From: Bog-756 sp963841885
GTDB taxonomy: Bacteria; Actinomycetota; Acidimicrobiia; Acidimicrobiales; RAAP-2
Assembly (NCBI GenBank): GCA_963841885.1
Contig: CAWJEK010000011.1
Span: forward strand, 1-64,000
Direction of reading: 5' to 3'
DNA length: 64,000 nt
Positions 52,885 to 62,133 of the stretch are shown in pieces. How positions within the stretch are numbered: position 1 is the stretch's first letter; the number at the start of each line of letters is the position of its first letter. The position numbers and the translations under genes were made by a program. The notes under the pieces are model-generated. The model did not search any database. It had not been told where the DNA came from and saw only the letters and a program-made list of their open reading frames with translations.

Positions 52885-53751
52885 ATGGCTACTGCAACTG
52901 CTCGACGTTCACCCAAGCTCACGCCGGAGATGGCACACGATCAACTCGTTGCCGGTGTCGAGGCACTCACGACCTCGGACCAGTGGCTCGCCTACCTGGC
53001 CGTGGCGGCCAAGTTCACCCGCTACAGCGCCAACAACACCTTCCTGATCATGGTGCAGCGGCCGGACGCCACCCGGGTGGCCGGGTTCCACACCTGGAAG
53101 TCGCTCGGTCGGAGCGTGAAGAAGGGGGCCAAGGGCATCGCCATCCTCTGTCCCTGCGTTCGACGGACCACGGTCGAGGACGCGGACAGCGGCGAGACGA
53201 GCACCCACTCCCGGGTGGCCGGGTTCCGGGTCGGTTACGTGTTCGATGTGGCCGATACCGAGGGTGAGGATCTGCCCGATGACGGTCTGAACGTCGTACA
53301 CCCGGTCGGCGTCGCCCCGGAGGGCATGTGGGACACCCTGGTCCAGCGGGTCGAGGAGGCCGGCTTCACCGTCCGCTTCGGTCCGGACCACGACGAGTCG
53401 CTCGGTTCCGCCTGGGGCCGCACCCACTACGGGGACCGCACGGTGACCGTCAAGAGCACGGCCGATCCTGCCGGAGCGTGCAAGACGCTCGCTCACGAGC
53501 TCGCCCACGTCCTGATGCACGAGCACCGTCTCTACGACCACCGGGGCACGGTCGAAGTCGAGGCCGAGTCCGTCGCCTACGTCGTCTCTGCCGCCTGGGG
53601 GCTCGACACCTCGAGCTACTCCACCGGGTACCTGACCGCATGGAGCGGGGGCGACGTCACCGCCGTCACCGCCACGGCCACCAAGGTGCTGAGCTGCGCC
53701 CGGACGATTCTCGAGGCCGACGAGTCGGGAGAGGAGGTGGTCCCGGCATGA
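52885..53751 (+). CDS. ArdC-like antirestriction protein with zinc-metallopeptidase domain
   Basis: 288 aa. ArdC N-terminal domain (residues 15-125): QWLAYLAVAAKFTRYSANNT, GFHTWKSLGRSVKKGAKGIA (basic ssDNA-binding region). Metallopeptidase core: TLAHELAHVLMH (His204, Glu205, His208) and EVEAESVAYVV with Glu228 as third zinc ligand. ArdC binds single-stranded DNA and shields incoming plasmid DNA from host restriction during conjugation. Intact, and led by leader repeat L and AAGGAGG. First gene of the L-led series with the small gene and ssb. Confidence 0.88.
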   Translation: MATATARRSPKLTPEMAHDQLVAGVEALTTSDQWLAYLAVAAKFTRYSANNTFLIMVQRPDATRVAGFHTWKSLGRSVKKGAKGIAILCPCVRRTTVEDADSGETSTHSRVAGFRVGYVFDVADTEGEDLPDDGLNVVHPVGVAPEGMWDTLVQRVEEAGFTVRFGPDHDESLGSAWGRTHYGDRTVTVKSTADPAGACKTLAHELAHVLMHEHRLYDHRGTVEVEAESVAYVVSAAWGLDTSSYSTGYLTAWSGGDVTAVTATATKVLSCARTILEADESGEEVVPA

Positions 53752-53790
53752 CCGGGCCCAGCGGCTTCGCCGCACAGGCCCACCGGGCGG

Positions 53791-54057
53791 ACAACGTCGA
53801 GTCGTCCGCCCGGTGCTCTGGCGCCTTCGGGGGTCTGCTGGGGGTTCTCAGTCTGTCGCCACCCCTTCCGGCGTCAAGGGTCACTGCGGGACGCCGGCAC
53901 GGAAGGTGACCCGTTCGGGCCGGCTCGTCCCTCGCCTCACCATCCGGCCTTCGTGTCCTCGTTCGCCCTTCGGGCGCCCCGTGACCCCGGCGGGGTCCCC
54001 GGCGACCTCCTCTTCGGTACCCAGCGGCAACCGCCGCTCAACGAAAAGGAGGCCGAC
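53791..54057 (+). repeat. Structured leader repeat L, copy 2
   Basis: Second copy. The hairpins GACCCC-GGC-GGGGTC (53983-53997) and AGCGGC-AACC-GCCGCT (54023-54038) match copy 1. Where copy 1 has GACCC-TTC-GGGTC this copy has CCCG-TT-CGGG: the bases differ but pairing is kept, which argues that the fold is selected. Ends at the small gene's ATG with AAAAGGAGG. Confidence 0.85.
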
Positions 54058-54219
54058 ATGGCCGATTCACGTAACTCCGCCGACTGCCCGTTCGACGAGC
54101 CGTGCAACATCACCGACGTGGACGGGATCGACTGGGACGCCGAGCTCATCCACCAGGTCGGCGAGTACGACGCCTTCGGTCCCTTCTCGGACCGGGACGC
54201 CTACCCCGGGCCGGCATGA
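54058..54219 (+). CDS. Small acidic protein behind leader repeat L
   Basis: 53 aa, AAAAGGAGG before the ATG. DCPFDEPCNITDVDGIDWDA, then IHQVGEYDAFGPFSDRD; 13 or so acidic residues and two Cys. Small acidic proteins next to ardC can be DNA-mimic antirestriction or anti-SOS factors, but no family match is visible, so this is only a suggestion. It is translated from the same leader type as its neighbours. Confidence 0.7.
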   Translation: MADSRNSADCPFDEPCNITDVDGIDWDAELIHQVGEYDAFGPFSDRDAYPGPA

Positions 54220-54452
54220 CCGGTCGGGGCCGGGCGGGGGCCCCTGCCGGTGGTCCGACCGGGTGGCCTATGGGAGGGCCGACCCCTCGGGTGCCCGCGC
54301 CTTCCGTGTCGGCTTCCCCTTGTGACTGTTGGAGTAGGCGTGGCGCTCGATCCAGCGGCAGTGGACTCAGCGGAACCGAGCCGAGCTGAACCGAACCGGG
54401 CCATTCGGGAGCGTCACACCGCCGCCGTGCGGCGCTCGGTGTGCGGAAAACG

Positions 54453-54497
54453 AACGTCACCCTCGGACTGAGGAACGTCACCCTCAACGTCACCTTC
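54453..54497. repeat. Iteron-like repeats, cluster 1
   Basis: AACGTCACCCTC at 54453-54464 and 54474-54485, and AACGTCACCTTC at 54486-54497. On the minus strand this is GAGGGTGACGTT with 21- and 12-bp spacing. The same motif and spacing recur at 57133 and 59600. Confidence 0.75.
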
Positions 54498-54535
54498 TCC
54501 TGGTCAGCGGGTTGTAAGTCACACACCGGCCCCTT

Positions 54536-54652
54536 GGCCGTCAAGGTCGACGCTCCGAGGCGCCGGCTCGGGTGGTGACCCTCCGGGCACGGCTCGTTCC
54601 TCGCCTCACCATCCGGCCTTCGCTTCTCACTCTCGCTGCGCTCGCTCCCTTG
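54536..54652 (+). repeat. Structured leader repeat L, partial copy 3 (upstream of ssb)
   Basis: About 117 bp matching the middle of copies 1 and 2, including CTCGCCTCACCATCCGGCCT followed by TCGCTTCTCACTCTCGCTGC, identical to copy 1. The 3' part differs: 54653-54750 has other dyads, for instance GGGGCG-AAAAG-CGCCCC (54707-54723), before the ssb ribosome-binding site. Confidence 0.8.
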
Positions 54653-54753
54653 ACCGCCGGTGCCGGCGTGGGAAATCGGCGTTCACCGATTGATGTCGGG
54701 CCAAGCGGGGCGAAAAGCGCCCCACCCGGCATCAACCGAAAAGGAGAAACACC

Positions 54754-55161
54754 ATGGCAACCATCACCGCAGTCACCGTGGCAGGCAACCTGACCCGCGA
54801 TCCGGAGATCCGCTACACCCGGGAGGGCCAGGCCACCACGTCCCTGTCCGTCGCCGTCAACCGCCGGTGGCAGGACAAGGAGACCAAGGAGTGGGAGGAG
54901 TCGGTCTCGTTCCTCGACGTCGTCTGCTGGAGGGACCTGGCCGAGAACGTCGCCCTCAGCCTGACCAAGGGCAGCCGGGTGCTCATCTCCGGTCGCCTGG
55001 AGCAGCGGAGCTGGGAGACCGACGCAGGTGAGCGCCGGTCCAAGGTCGAGATCGTGGCCGACGACATCGGGGCCAGCCTCCGGTTCGCCACCACCGAGGT
55101 CCACCGTGTCCCGCGCCACGCCGCCGACGACGACCAGAGCGCCGAGTCCACACCGGTCTGA
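54754..55161 (+). CDS. ssb: Single-stranded DNA-binding protein
   Basis: 135 aa, AAAAGGAG before the ATG. OB fold: AVTVAGNLTRDPEIRYTREG, ATTSLSVAVNRRWQDKE, VSFLDVVCWRDLAENVALSL, KGSRVLISGRLEQRSWET. The C-terminus is short and lacks the DDDIPF-type acidic tip that recruits host replication proteins, as is common for plasmid SSBs. It protects the transferred strand after conjugation. Its position after ardC-like and small genes, with a shared leader, fits a conjugative leading region. Confidence 0.93.
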   Translation: MATITAVTVAGNLTRDPEIRYTREGQATTSLSVAVNRRWQDKETKEWEESVSFLDVVCWRDLAENVALSLTKGSRVLISGRLEQRSWETDAGERRSKVEIVADDIGASLRFATTEVHRVPRHAADDDQSAESTPV

Positions 55162-55320
55162 CCGCCTCAGTGATCGAACGGGCGGGGCCGGTGATCCGGT
55201 CCCGCCCGCTGGTCACGCGGTCCGAGCAGGCTCCCCGGGAGTGACTCCTCCCGGTGGGCCGACCCGGAGCACGAGGCCCCGGACTGCATCAATGAGCAGA
55301 GAACCAAGGAGACACACACC

Positions 55321-56800
55321 ATGACAACCGCAATGCACGACAACGATGCCGCATCGGATGCGCCTACCGAGGCCGTGCGCCGACCCCGAGGGCTGGCAAC
55401 TTCGCCAGGTGGACCCACGGACGGTGCTGGACAATCCCGACAACGCCCGCCGACCGGAGCGGGACCGGGAGGGACTCGCCCCCTCCATCGCCGTCCTCGG
55501 CATCCTCACCCCGCCGCTGGTGCGCACCACGGACACCGGGGAGCTGGTGCTGATCGCCGGGGAGCGCCGGAAGTACTCGGCCATTGCGGCCGGGCTGGCC
55601 ACCATCCCCGTCTACGTCCGCAACGACCTGTCGCCCGTCCACCAGGTGGCCGGGATGCTGGTCGAGAACATCGGCCGGGACGACCTCACCCCGGTGGAGG
55701 AGGCCGTGGCCATCCAGCAACTGGCCGGGTTCGACGGCGTGACCCAGAAGGACATCACCGCCATGACCGGCATCAAGGCCGGAAAGGTGCGCCAGGCACT
55801 CGTCGTGGCCCGCAGCGAGGTCGCCACCGAAGTGGCCGGACGCTACGACCTGACGCTGGACCAGGCGGCCGTGGTGGCCGAGTTCGGGGACGACCCCGAG
55901 GCGGTCAAGCTGCTCACCGCGGCAGCGGTCAAGCAGCCCGAGCAGTGGCCCCACGTGGTGGCCCGGCTGCGTCGGGAGCGGGACGACCGCCAGCGGTATG
56001 AGGCGGTGGTGGCCGAGCTCACCGGGTCCGGCTGTCCGGTGGTCGACCTCGAGTCCGGCTACTGGCTGCCCGAGGGTGCCCGCTGGCTGGACGACCTTCC
56101 GCCGGTCAAGGGCAAGGCACTCACGGTGGCCAAGCACCGGACCTGCCCCGGCCATGCCGCGGCGGTCATCGAGTCCAGCGAGGACGACGGCTACGAGGCC
56201 GCCTACCTCTGCCTCGACCCGATCGGCAACGGCCACGTCACCCTCGACGAGGGTGACGGAGAAGTCCCAGGTCAGCCGAGTGCCGGTCAATCGCCGGTCG
56301 GTCACGATTCGGGTGGCTGGACCGAGGAGCAGAAGGCCGAGCGCCGCCTGGTGGTGGCCAACAACAAAGCCTGGGATGCGGCCGAGGAAGTCCGGCTGGC
56401 CTTCGTCACCGAACTGCTCCACCGGCGCACCACCCCCAAGGGCACCCTCCGGTTCGTGACCGAGACACTGCTGTCCGACCCGGCGGTCGCCACCTCCGGT
56501 GACGACCGGGACCTCGACAAGGTCCTCGGCCACCAGGAGCCCCGAGAGGGGGACTGGTGGGCACGACCGGCAGCCACGGCGCTGTTGGAGCAGGCCACGC
56601 CGGACGCCCGGCTGCCCATGCTCCTGCTGGCGCAGGTGGTGGCCGGCATCGAGGCCACCACCGGGCGCTCCTCATGGCGCACGCCGAGCGGACGCCTGGC
56701 CCGGTACTTCTCGTACCTGGAGTCGGTCGGCTACGGGGTCTCCGACGTGGAGCGGCTCGTCTTCGGAGAGGAGGGTGCCGGATCGCCGGACGCCGCCTGA
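55321..56800 (+). pseudogene. parB: ParB/Spo0J-like protein gene with an N-terminal frameshift
   Basis: The natural start ATG at 55321 has CAAGGAGAC before it and encodes MTTAMHDNDAASDAPTEAV. One extra base near 55378-55383 then throws the frame; deletion restores DPEGWQLRQVDPRTVLDNPD. The main frame runs intact to 56800: ParB/sulfiredoxin-like NTPase domain (LVLIAGERRKYSAIAAGL), HTH region (TPVEEAVAIQQLAGFDGVTQ, KDITAMTGIKAGKVRQALVV) and a long C-terminal domain. ParB proteins bind centromere sites and use CTP. An internal start or programmed shift could still give protein; the call is therefore tentative. A 23-bp palindrome lies inside the gene. Confidence 0.75.
56236..56258. promoter_or_regulatory. 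Perfect 23-bp palindrome in parB (possible ParB/partition site)
   Basis: CGTCACCCTCG (56236-56246), a central A, and CGAGGGTGACG (56248-56258): 11-bp perfect arms. Each arm is the core of the iteron motif GAGGGTGACGTT found at three other loci. This fits a symmetric operator or centromere-like site, but it also encodes GNGHVTLDEGDGE in frame, so a coding explanation cannot be excluded. Confidence 0.6.
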
Positions 56801-56819
56801 CTGTCACCAGGTTGTCCGC

Positions 56820-56854
56820 CAACGATGCCCCGGCATCGAGCCGGGGCATCGTTG
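56820..56854 (+). terminator. Terminator-like hairpin after parB
   Basis: CAACGATGCCCCGG (56820-56833) and CCGGGGCATCGTTG (56841-56854) pair perfectly over 14 bp with a seven-base loop, 20 bp after the parB stop. It separates parB from the relaxase region. Confidence 0.8.
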
Positions 56855-57216
56855 TGTCCGAGGACGGGTCCACTGCGCCCGGGTCCCGCCTCCCCCTGTC
56901 CTCCCTCAGCAACCCGGACAGGTGTCGTCGGTGCCGTGGGCGATCGAGGCGGTCACGCCGGGCATTGAGCCCGCCATGACCGCCGTCCAGGCGCACGTAG
57001 GTCGGCTGCGCTGGAGCGGTACGAATCATCCACACACTGTGCACTCGATCGAGATGCCACGGCCGCATGTTCGATCGGATGCGTCCTCGCTGGCGGGTCC
57101 CGTTCTTCCGTGTGACCAGGCGATTCGTCGGTGAGGGTGACGTTCAGGGTGACGCCCATCCGGACGATGCGAGCCATGGAGCCGGTCACCGGACGCACCC
57201 ATCGCGGGCGTCTCCG
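56855..57216. other. Gap between parB and relaxase; oriT candidate region
   Basis: 362 bp with no gene. It contains the iteron pair at 57133-57156 and lies directly upstream of a MobF relaxase, a common oriT position. No nic-site sequence can be recognised with confidence. Confidence 0.4.
57133..57156. repeat. Iteron-like repeats, cluster 2
   Basis: GAGGGTGACGTT (57133-57144) followed directly by CAGGGTGACGCC (57145-57156), 61 bp before the relaxase start. The 12-bp register is the same as in cluster 1. Confidence 0.75.
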
Positions 57217-60200
57217 ATGCTGTCGATAGGACGACTCGGCACCGCCGGCGGGGCCGAGTACTACCTCGACAAGGTCGCCAACAACGTCGACGACTACTAC
57301 CTCGGTCGGGGCGAGGCACCCGGGCAATGGATCGGAGCGACGTCCGAGCAGCTCGGGCTCGTCGGCCAGGTCGATGCCGCAGGCCCTCCGGAACCTGCTG
57401 GCCGGGCACGTCCGCCATCAGGAGAGAGACCTCGGGCTCGCAGCTCCGTCCGGAACGACGCCCCGGCTACGACCTGACGTTCTCCGCGCCGAAGGGCGTC
57501 TCCCTGCTCTGGGCGTTCGGACCCGGACCAGGTCCGGGACGCCATCTCCGATCGCCCACGATCGGGCGGTCGGTGCCGTGCTCGACCAGCTGTCCAACGA
57601 GGCCTGCTACGCCCGCAGGGGCCGGACGGGCAACCAGCTCATCGAAGCCAACGGGTTCATCGGCGCGGCGTTCCGGCACCGCACCAGCCGGGCCGGCGAC
57701 CCCCAGCTCCACACCCACGTCGTCGTCCCCAACCTGGTCCGGGGTGTCGACGGCCGGTGGTCCGCTCCCGATGGCCGGCACCTCTTCACGTGGAAGATGA
57801 CCGCCGGCGCCCTCTACCGTCCGCCCTCCGGGCCGAGCTGGCGCCCCTCGGTCTTCGCTGGCAGGTGCGGCGCAATGGCCTGAGCGAGTTGGCGGACATC
57901 CCGAAGGCGATCCTTCGGGCGTTCTCCAAGCGTCGGGCCGACATCGAGCAGGCGATGGAGCAGCGGGGGATGCACGTCTGCCGCAGCGGCGGCGAAGGCG
58001 GCACTCGTCACCCGGGAACGGAAGCCAACGGTAGGCATCGCCGGTGACGTGTTGCGCGACGGTTGGGACGAGCAGCTCTCCGCCATCGAGCTCCCCGACG
58101 GCGCCGGTGGCACTCGGCCGGCCACCGTCGACGATCTCACCGCCGCCCTCGGCCAGGAGGTGACTGCCCCACCCGAGCCCGAAGAGGTCGAAGCGGTCTT
58201 CCGGGTCCTTGCCGGCGAGGGCGGCGTGTCGCTCGACGACTGGGAGATCGACGAGCAGCATCTCGCGGACTCCGGCACTCCCGGCACCCGGGCGATGCCC
58301 GTCACCCTGCTCGGATCGAGCTTCTCCCGGCGAGACGCCATCAGTGCCGTGGCCAGGGCATTCGACGTCACCCCCGACGAGGCAGTCGGCACTGACGGCC
58401 AGATTCCTCGATCGGGACGGCGTGGTGCGGGTCCTGCCGATCGCGATCGATCCGCTCTTGCGATGCGCCGGCACCGAGCACATCCGGACTCGGAGCGGTC
58501 ACGTCGTCCCGGCCACCAGCGGCGACCGGCGCTACACGACCACCGAGCTGCTGGCCGCCGAGGAGCGGATCGTCGCTTCGGCCACCGTACGCGTCGGTGC
58601 GGGATGCGCACAGGTCGGATCGGCCACGGTCGACGAGGTCCTCGCACGCCACGCCCATCTGGACGGCGAACAGGCCCACGGCGTCCGCGCAGCTCCTCAC
58701 CTCGGGCAACGGCTACGACCTGGTGATCGGGCAGGCCGGGACGGGCAAGTCGACCATGCTCGGCGCCGCCCGGATCGGCTGGGAGGAGGCCGGCTTCCGG
58801 GTCATCGGCACGGCTGTGGCGGCCAGGACGGCCGCCGACCTCGAGGGGGGCACCGGCATCCCCAGTTCCTCGCTGACCCAGCTCCTGGCCGACCTCCGGG
58901 AGGGCGGTGGACTCACCTCCCGGCACGTGATCGTCGTGGACGAGGCGTCCATGGTGGGGACCCGCCCGCTCGACCAGCTCCGCTCGTATGTGGATGCTGC
59001 CGGGGCCAAGCTGGTCCTGGTCGGCGACAACCGCCAGCTGTCCTCCATCGACGCCGGTGGGGCGCTGCGCACCCTGTCTGCCGAGCTGGGCGACCACGTC
59101 GTCACCCTCACCACCAACCGCCGCCAGGCCGGTGCCGACCAGCAGTGGGAGCGAGATGCCCTCGTTGCCCTGCGGGAGGGAGACGTGACCCCCGCCGTTG
59201 ACGGCCTATGCCGAGCACGGCCGGGTGACCATCGCCGGCACCATCGACGAGGCCCGGCAGCGCATCGTCGAGGACTGGTGGGCGGTCCACCGTGACCGCG
59301 CCACCCGCGACCAGACGACCGCCATCCTGGCCGTCCGGCGGTCCGATGTCGCCGCGCTGAACGACATGGTCCGGGCCCGCCGCCAGGCAGCCGGTGAGCT
59401 GGGCGAGGAGCTCAGGATCGGCGCCAAGGCGTTCAGCGTGGGGGACAGGGTCATCTTCGAGAAGAACCAGCGGGTGCCGGCCGCAGACCTCGGTCAGTAT
59501 CGTCCGAGCTGCGTCAGGCTCCGCAACGGCACGTTCGGCACCGTGGTGGCGGTCGCTCCTCCGAGAGACGTGGCGCCAACGGACAACGCTCTCACCAGGG
59601 AGGGTGACGTTCCCCGAACCCAGGGTGACGTTGCCAGCCGTGACGTTGCCGCCGGCCTCGAGGACGAGGCCCGCAGCCCAACCGACGGGGTCGCTGGTCG
59701 TCCAGCTCGACGACGGGCGGCGGGCCGTTCTCCCCCGCAGCTACGCCGAGGCCTCCACCAGCCTGGGATACGCCCTGACCGTGTTCCGCTCCCAGGGGAT
59801 CACCGTGGACCACACCTTCGGTCTCGGTGGCGACAGCCTCTACCAGGAGGCCGGCTACACCCAGCTGTCCCGGGGACGGCTGTCGAACAACCTGTACGTC
59901 GCCTCCCCGGAGAACCCGAGGTGGGAGATCGGCCACCACGCCGATGACCTCGCCCAGCGCGATGCCCTCCAGTCCCTGGTCGACGCCCTGTCCCAGAACC
60001 GGGAGCAGACCATGGCCCGGGACCGACTCCCGAACTGGCCGACCGTGACGTCCGAGGACCTCGATGCCGCCTTCCGGGAGCACGCCACCCTCGGCCAGTG
60101 GATCGCCGATCACGCGCCGGCCGACGTGACCCGCCAGCTGGCCGACGCCTACCTCCGACCACTCGACACGTCGAGTGCCGAACAGTCCCGGCCCGGAGCC

Positions 60201-60761
60201 GATGACGACGTGAAGACCCTCCTCGCCGCGCAACGACGCCGCGAAGCATGGGTCGCCGCTCACCGCACGGAGATCGAGACCTGGTCCCGGCTGGACCAGG
60301 ACCTCCGGCGTCACGAGTACCGGCTCGGCCAAGCCGCCGCCTACAGCCAACCGGACCACACGACGGAAGCCCTCGGTCCGCTTCCCGAGCGCATCACCGG
60401 TGTCGAACGGTGGCAGTCGGCGGCAGGGGCTATCGAGGCCTACCGGGGCCGTTGGGGCGTCGACGGCTCGGACGCGCTCGGACCTGAACCACTCGACCCC
60501 GAACAGCGTGCCCATTGGCAGCGGGCAGTCGGCGCCATGGAGGGGTCAGGCTTCACGGCGCTCGGTAGCTCCGAAGGCGAACCCGACCAGCCGTGGCTCT
60601 CGTCAATGTGGGATCGGCTGCACGCCCTCGACACCGCATGGTCGGAGGCGACGCGCTCCGATGCGGCCCGCGACGTGACGCCATTGCCGCAACCGCCGCC
60701 GTTCTCCTGGAGTCGCGACAGCGACTCTGGACGCGACCTCGGCGACGGCCTCGGGCTGTGA
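57217..60761 (+). pseudogene. traA: MobF-type relaxase-helicase (TraA/TrwC-like), multiply frameshifted
   Basis: About 1,180 codons in at least eight frame changes. MLSIGRLGTAGGAEYYLDKV (relaxase N-terminus with tyrosines), RPGYDLTFSAPKGVSLLWAF, DPQLHTHVVVPNLVRG (His triad of the metal site), RYTTTELLAAEERIVA, YDLVIGQAGTGKSTMLGAAR (Walker A), VIVVDEASMVGTRPLDQLRS (Walker B), LVLVGDNRQLSSIDAGGALR, RNGTFGTVVAV and SLGYALTVFRSQGITVDHTF (helicase motif V-VI). MobF enzymes nick oriT and unwind the strand for conjugation. The order and spacing are right but no frame is continuous, so the element is not self-mobilising as read. Confidence 0.85.
59600..59647. repeat. Iteron-like repeats, cluster 3 (inside the relaxase pseudogene)
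   Basis: GAGGGTGACGTT (59600-59611), CAGGGTGACGTT (59621-59632) and CGTGACGTT (59639-59647). The 21-bp spacing of the first two equals that in cluster 1. It falls in a segment that does not fit the helicase family pattern and coincides with a frame change, so it may be an insert into the gene. Confidence 0.75.
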
Positions 60762-61096
60762 CAGGCCGGTCACCTGATGATGAAGCAGGCCAGCGGTACG
60801 AACCGGCCACGCTAAGGCTCACGACCGCCTCCCTCACGTCCGACGGCTCGATGCCTCCCTGGAGACGGTCCGGGCACAAGGTGTTCGCGAAAAATTGCCT
60901 GCCCCGGAACGAATCCTCGGGAGTCGCTGTCCCGGGAGCGAGTGACCGCTCGTTCTGAAACAGGTTGGTTGGCCCGGACCCCGAGCACCCGATAACAGTC
61001 TCACAGGCTGATCAGGCGGCTCCGCCGTTTGACGATGATGGGTGGCTCGACGTCGGCCAGAGCCGATGAGGCGACACGCCGGTGGCGTACGGTTGA
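60762..61096. other. Gap between relaxase pseudogene and TIR gene
   Basis: 335 bp. No gene, repeat or terminator recognised. TTGAAT (61093-61098) and TACTAT (61114-61119) just beyond it look like the TIR gene promoter. Confidence 0.45.
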
Positions 61097-61119
61097 ATGT
61101 CGCAGGCCCCTTGTACTAT
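61093..61119 (+). promoter_or_regulatory. Probable promoter of the TIR gene
   Basis: TTGAAT and TACTAT separated by 15 bp. The -10 ends eight bases before the ATG at 61127, so the transcript would be leaderless or carry only a few leader bases. Confidence 0.45.
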
Positions 61120-61126
61120 CGGGGGC

Positions 61127-61915
61127 ATGTCGCAATGCACCGCTCCCGTGCGAGGCCACCGCTCGGCGGCAGCGGCTGCAGCTTGCCCGGCGTGCCGCTA
61201 TCGCTACTCCGGGTACGGCCGCTCCTCGTACTCGCCCACCGGTCTCGTCGTACGGGAGCAGCGGGATCTTGTATCCGTGGTGGCGGATCCAGTGGAGGCG
61301 CTTCGTCCGGGGGGAGGTCAGGACGAACCCGGGCCGGCGAGTAGTTACCAACTCCCGACCGAGCTGGGGTCGATCGAGCCGGTCGCCCGCAAAGCGGCTG
61401 AGCAGGCGGTTTCGCACCCAGAGCGAAGGGACCTGTTTCTCTGTCATGCCGGGGACGACCGTGAGAGCAGCGCGGCCCAACTTTGCAGCGGCCTGGAGTC
61501 CAGCGGAGCGTCGGTGTGGTTCAGCGAGAAGGATGTCCCCCTGGGCACTCTGCTGATCCGCGAGATCGACAAGGGACTCCGGAACTCGCGGATCGGGATC
61601 GTGCTGGTCACCCCGGCGCTGCTCAAGAGCATCGAGCAGGAGCGCATCGCGGAGAAGGAACTCTCCGCTCTGCTCGCCACGGACCGGGTGATCCCGGTTG
61701 CCCACGGGACTACCTTCGAGGCCCTTCGGGAGGTGAGTCCGCTACTCGCCTCCCGGTCTGGCCTCAGCACCGCCGACTCGTCCCTGGCCGAAGTGGCGGC
61801 GAAGGTTGCCGCAGCCGCAGCCGCGTCGGCGACATCGACGCCTGACGCACCGCTCCAGTGCTGCGCCCCGAGCTGGGCCTCAGCAGCAACGATGGCAATG
61901 CCGAGCTACCGCTGA
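61127..61915 (+). CDS. TIR-domain protein with zinc-knuckle-like N-terminus
   Basis: 262 aa from the ATG at 61127 (a second ATG lies 30 bases upstream). Residues 4-23 hold Cys4-x6-His11-x8-Cys20-x2-Cys23 (QCTAPVRGHRS then CPACR), a likely zinc knuckle. A low-complexity linker leads to the TIR domain (residues 100-220): RDLFLCHAGDDRESSAAQLC, SGASVWFSEKDVPLGTLLIR, GLRNSRIGIVLVTPALLKS and AEKELSALLATDRVIPVAHG. Glu178 is in the position of the catalytic Glu of NAD-hydrolysing TIRs. Stand-alone bacterial TIRs in mobile elements often act in phage defence; here no partner gene is adjacent. Confidence 0.82.
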   Translation: MSQCTAPVRGHRSAAAAAACPACRYRYSGYGRSSYSPTGLVVREQRDLVSVVADPVEALRPGGGQDEPGPASSYQLPTELGSIEPVARKAAEQAVSHPERRDLFLCHAGDDRESSAAQLCSGLESSGASVWFSEKDVPLGTLLIREIDKGLRNSRIGIVLVTPALLKSIEQERIAEKELSALLATDRVIPVAHGTTFEALREVSPLLASRSGLSTADSSLAEVAAKVAAAAAASATSTPDAPLQCCAPSWASAATMAMPSYR

Positions 61916-62133
61916 AGGGGATCAGGGTGTTGCTCCACAACTGCCGGCCCTTCCGGGCGAGCGCGAAACGGCACTGCCTTGTTCCGGCAGAGGTACCTCA
62001 GAACGTTCACACCAATGGGGGAGGCATAACACCGCCTAACCCCGGCTCGGGGTGCGTTATCCAGGCCCTGGTGCTTGCCGTCCGTGATCTGCCACCGACC
62101 GAGTGGGGCAACGCAGGAGCATGGTCCGACGGG

